Assembly (NCBI GenBank): GCA_051307355.1
Contig: JBPPLQ010000001.1
Coordinates: 186,001 to 250,000, forward strand
Reading direction: 5' to 3'
DNA length: 64,000 nt
Source of the DNA: Makana argininalis_D
Lineage (GTDB): Bacteria; Pseudomonadota; Gammaproteobacteria; Enterobacterales; Enterobacteriaceae
The position numbers were made by a program, and so were the translations under genes. Shown piece by piece: positions 62,390 through 64,000 of this stretch. The number at the start of each line of letters is the position of its first letter. The stretch's first letter is position 1. The notes under the pieces were generated by a model. That model was not told the origin of the DNA. It was given only the letters and a program-made list of their open reading frames with translations, and searched no databases.

Positions 62390-63295
62390 ATGATAAATAT
62401 TAAAGATACTATATTATCTCTTAATACAATTAAAGATTTTATTAAATGGACATTAAGTAAATTTAATTATAATAATCTATATTATGGTCACGGAACAAAT
62501 AATTCGTTAGATGAATCTTTAAATTTAATTATGAATAGTTTATTAATACCTATTGCATCAGTAAAAAATATTTATAAATTAAATTTAAAATTAAAAGAAC
62601 GTACTTTAATTATTAAAAGAGTTATTAAAAGAATTTATGAACGAATCCCTGTTGCATATTTAATTAATAAATCATATTTTTGTGGTTTAGAATTTTATAT
62701 AGATAAACGTGTTTTTATACCAAGATCACCTATTGCTGAAATTATTTTTAATAAGTTTAATAAAATTATAAATAAAAATCCTAAAAATATACTAGATATG
62801 TGTACAGGTAGTGGTTGTATCGCTATTGCTTGCGCTTATGTTTACCCTGAAGCAAAAATTGATGCAGTTGATATTTCTTTAAGTGCGTTATCAGTTGCTA
62901 AAAAAAATATAAAAAAACATAGAATGAAAAAAAAAATAAATATTATTTATTCTGATTTATTTCATAATATTAATAAAAAACAAACATATGATTTGATCAT
63001 AACTAATCCACCATATGTAAATAAAAAAGAAATAAATAATTTGCCTTTAGAATTTAGTCATGAACCTATCATTAGTTTATATGCTGATATAGATGGTTTA
63101 AAATTTATAAAAAATATTTTATTATTATCTTTTAAATTTTTAACTAAAGATGGAATTCTCATTTGTGAAATTGGAAATAATATAGTTAATATTATTAATA
63201 TTTATCCAAAATTACCATTTAGATGGTTAAAATTCAAAAAAGGCGGATATGGTGTTTTTCTTTTACATAAAAAAAATTTAAATTTAAATAAATAA
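62390..63295 (+). CDS. prmB: Ribosomal protein L3 N5-glutamine methyltransferase
   Basis: Methylates Gln of ribosomal protein L3. 301 residues (E. coli 310). Seen: YYGHGTNNSLDESLNLI and RIPVAYLINKSYFCGLEFYIDKRVFIPRSPIAE, which separate PrmB from PrmC; SAM site DMCTGSGCIAIACAYVYPEA; catalytic NPPY in IITNPPYVN; SHEPIISLYADIDGL. Next to smrB, as in E. coli. Confidence 0.95.
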   Translation: MINIKDTILSLNTIKDFIKWTLSKFNYNNLYYGHGTNNSLDESLNLIMNSLLIPIASVKNIYKLNLKLKERTLIIKRVIKRIYERIPVAYLINKSYFCGLEFYIDKRVFIPRSPIAEIIFNKFNKIINKNPKNILDMCTGSGCIAIACAYVYPEAKIDAVDISLSALSVAKKNIKKHRMKKKINIIYSDLFHNINKKQTYDLIITNPPYVNKKEINNLPLEFSHEPIISLYADIDGLKFIKNILLLSFKFLTKDGILICEIGNNIVNIINIYPKLPFRWLKFKKGGYGVFLLHKKNLNLNK

Positions 63296-63366
63296 TTTTT
63301 TATATATTCATTATTAAATTAAATTAAATATTTATAAAATTTTTTAAATAAATAATGAGTTATTTA

Positions 63367-64000
63367 TGCTTTTAAATAAAAAAAAAGTTATAGTTGGAAT
63401 GTCTGGTGGTGTTGATTCTTCTGTTTCAGCTTTATTACTTATAAAAAAAGGATATTTAGTAGAAGGGTTATTTATGAAAAATTGGTATGAAGAAGATAAT
63501 AAAAATGATTGTTCTACTTATAAAGATTTATTAGATGTTAAAACTGTATGTTATAAACTTAAAATAAAACTTCATATTGTCAATTTTTCTTTTTATTATT
63601 GGAATAATGTTTTTATTAAATTTCTAAAATTGTACAGTAATGGAATTACACCAAATCCAGATATTTTATGTAATAAAGAAATAAAATTTAATATTTTTTT
63701 AAAATTTGCAATAAAAAAATTAGGAGCTGATTTTATAGCTACAGGGCATTATGTAAGAAAATACATATTTAATAAAAATTTTTTTTTATTAAAAGGTAAA
63801 GATAAGAAAAAAGATCAAAGTTATTTTTTATATAATTTAGGCAAAGAACTGAACTACTGTTTATTCCCTTTAGGTTATTTTAATAAACAAAAAATAAGAA
63901 AAATAGCTAAAAAAGTAGGTTTAATAAATGCATATAAAAAAGATTCAACAGGTATTTGTTTTATTGGTAAAAAGAATTTTAACAAATTTATAAGTAAATA
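63367..64000 (+). CDS. mnmA: tRNA 2-thiouridylase MnmA (partial, runs off the window)
   Basis: Makes s2U34 in tRNA-Lys, -Glu and -Gln. The first 211 codons are present and open to the window edge. Seen: PP-loop VGMSGGVDSSVSALLL (9-24), LFMKNWYEED, GITPNPDILCNKEIKF with the first catalytic Cys, ATGHYVR, KDQSYFLYNLG, and KKDSTGICFIG with the second Cys. ATG at 63367. Needs the IscS/Tus relay, not in this window; tRNA-Lys(UUU) at 25278-25350 is one substrate. Confidence 0.95.

Overview
The window is one continuous stretch of an extremely AT-rich, gene-dense, gene-poor-repertoire chromosome. Nearly every protein is closest, as I remember the families, to its Escherichia coli counterpart, and local gene orders are those of Enterobacterales: thrS-infC-rpmI-rplT-pheS-pheT, rpsB-tsf-frr beside a divergent map, dnaE-holB-smpB-ssrA, recA-alaS-tRNA-Ser-tRNA-Arg, rpmB-rpmG, smrB/prmB. 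Missing members of these clusters (pyrH, rimM, trmD, recX, csrA, crr, ihfA, pheM, ruvAB), A/T homopolymers up to 19 nt inside genes, almost exclusive use of TAA stops and tRNA genes without encoded CCA all point to an obligate, host-restricted gammaproteobacterial symbiont, most likely of an insect. I cannot name the genus from the sequence. No prophage, insertion sequence, CRISPR array, toxin or secretion system is visible.

Layout. 1-6.1 kb: proS, adk, dnaX, tRNA-Leu/Cys, dnaQ, gmhA, rplY, tRNA-Ser. 6.1-12.8 kb (minus strand): pheT-pheS-rplT-rpmI-infC-thrS, then cspC with a tiny upstream YobF-like gene. 13-21 kb: pfkA, metG, argS, zwf, aspS. 21.4-32.4 kb: ruvC, initiator tRNA, miaA, rlmB, gapA, tRNA-Lys/Val, gltX, pgk, fbaA, rpmG-rpmB, lgt, grpE, ung. 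32.8-44.1 kb: gyrA, map, rpsB-tsf-frr, dnaE-holB-smpB-ssrA. 44.1-49.4 kb (minus): ptsI-ptsH, an AI-2E-family membrane protein, tRNA-Ser, rpsA. 49.5-64 kb: ybeY, glyS-glyQ, asnS, gpmA, rplS, rpsP, recA, alaS, tRNA-Ser/Arg, glyA, smrB, prmB and the start of mnmA.

How the genes work together. Most of the window is translation (eleven aminoacyl-tRNA synthetases, ribosomal proteins, factors, tRNA modification, ribosome rescue), the core of DNA polymerase III (dnaE, dnaQ, dnaX, holB) with gyrA, recA, ruvC and ung, and a sugar-fed glycolytic line (PTS EI/HPr, PfkA, FbaA, GapA, Pgk, GpmA) with the entry to the pentose phosphate pathway (Zwf) and one-carbon supply (GlyA).

The most noteworthy signals are: a MetRS of archaeal/eukaryotic-like type instead of the enterobacterial one; loss of proofreading in three synthetases (ThrRS without TGS/editing domains, AlaRS cut to its aminoacylation half, PheRS with a damaged editing pocket); infC starting on AUC three bases after the thrS stop; a 28-codon YobF remnant before cspC; a perfect 45-bp inverted repeat that gives map and rpsB mirror-image -10 boxes; a smpB stop codon (the only TGA) embedded in the ssrA -35 box; and U73 in all three tRNA-Ser genes. 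I see no wholly new multi-gene system.
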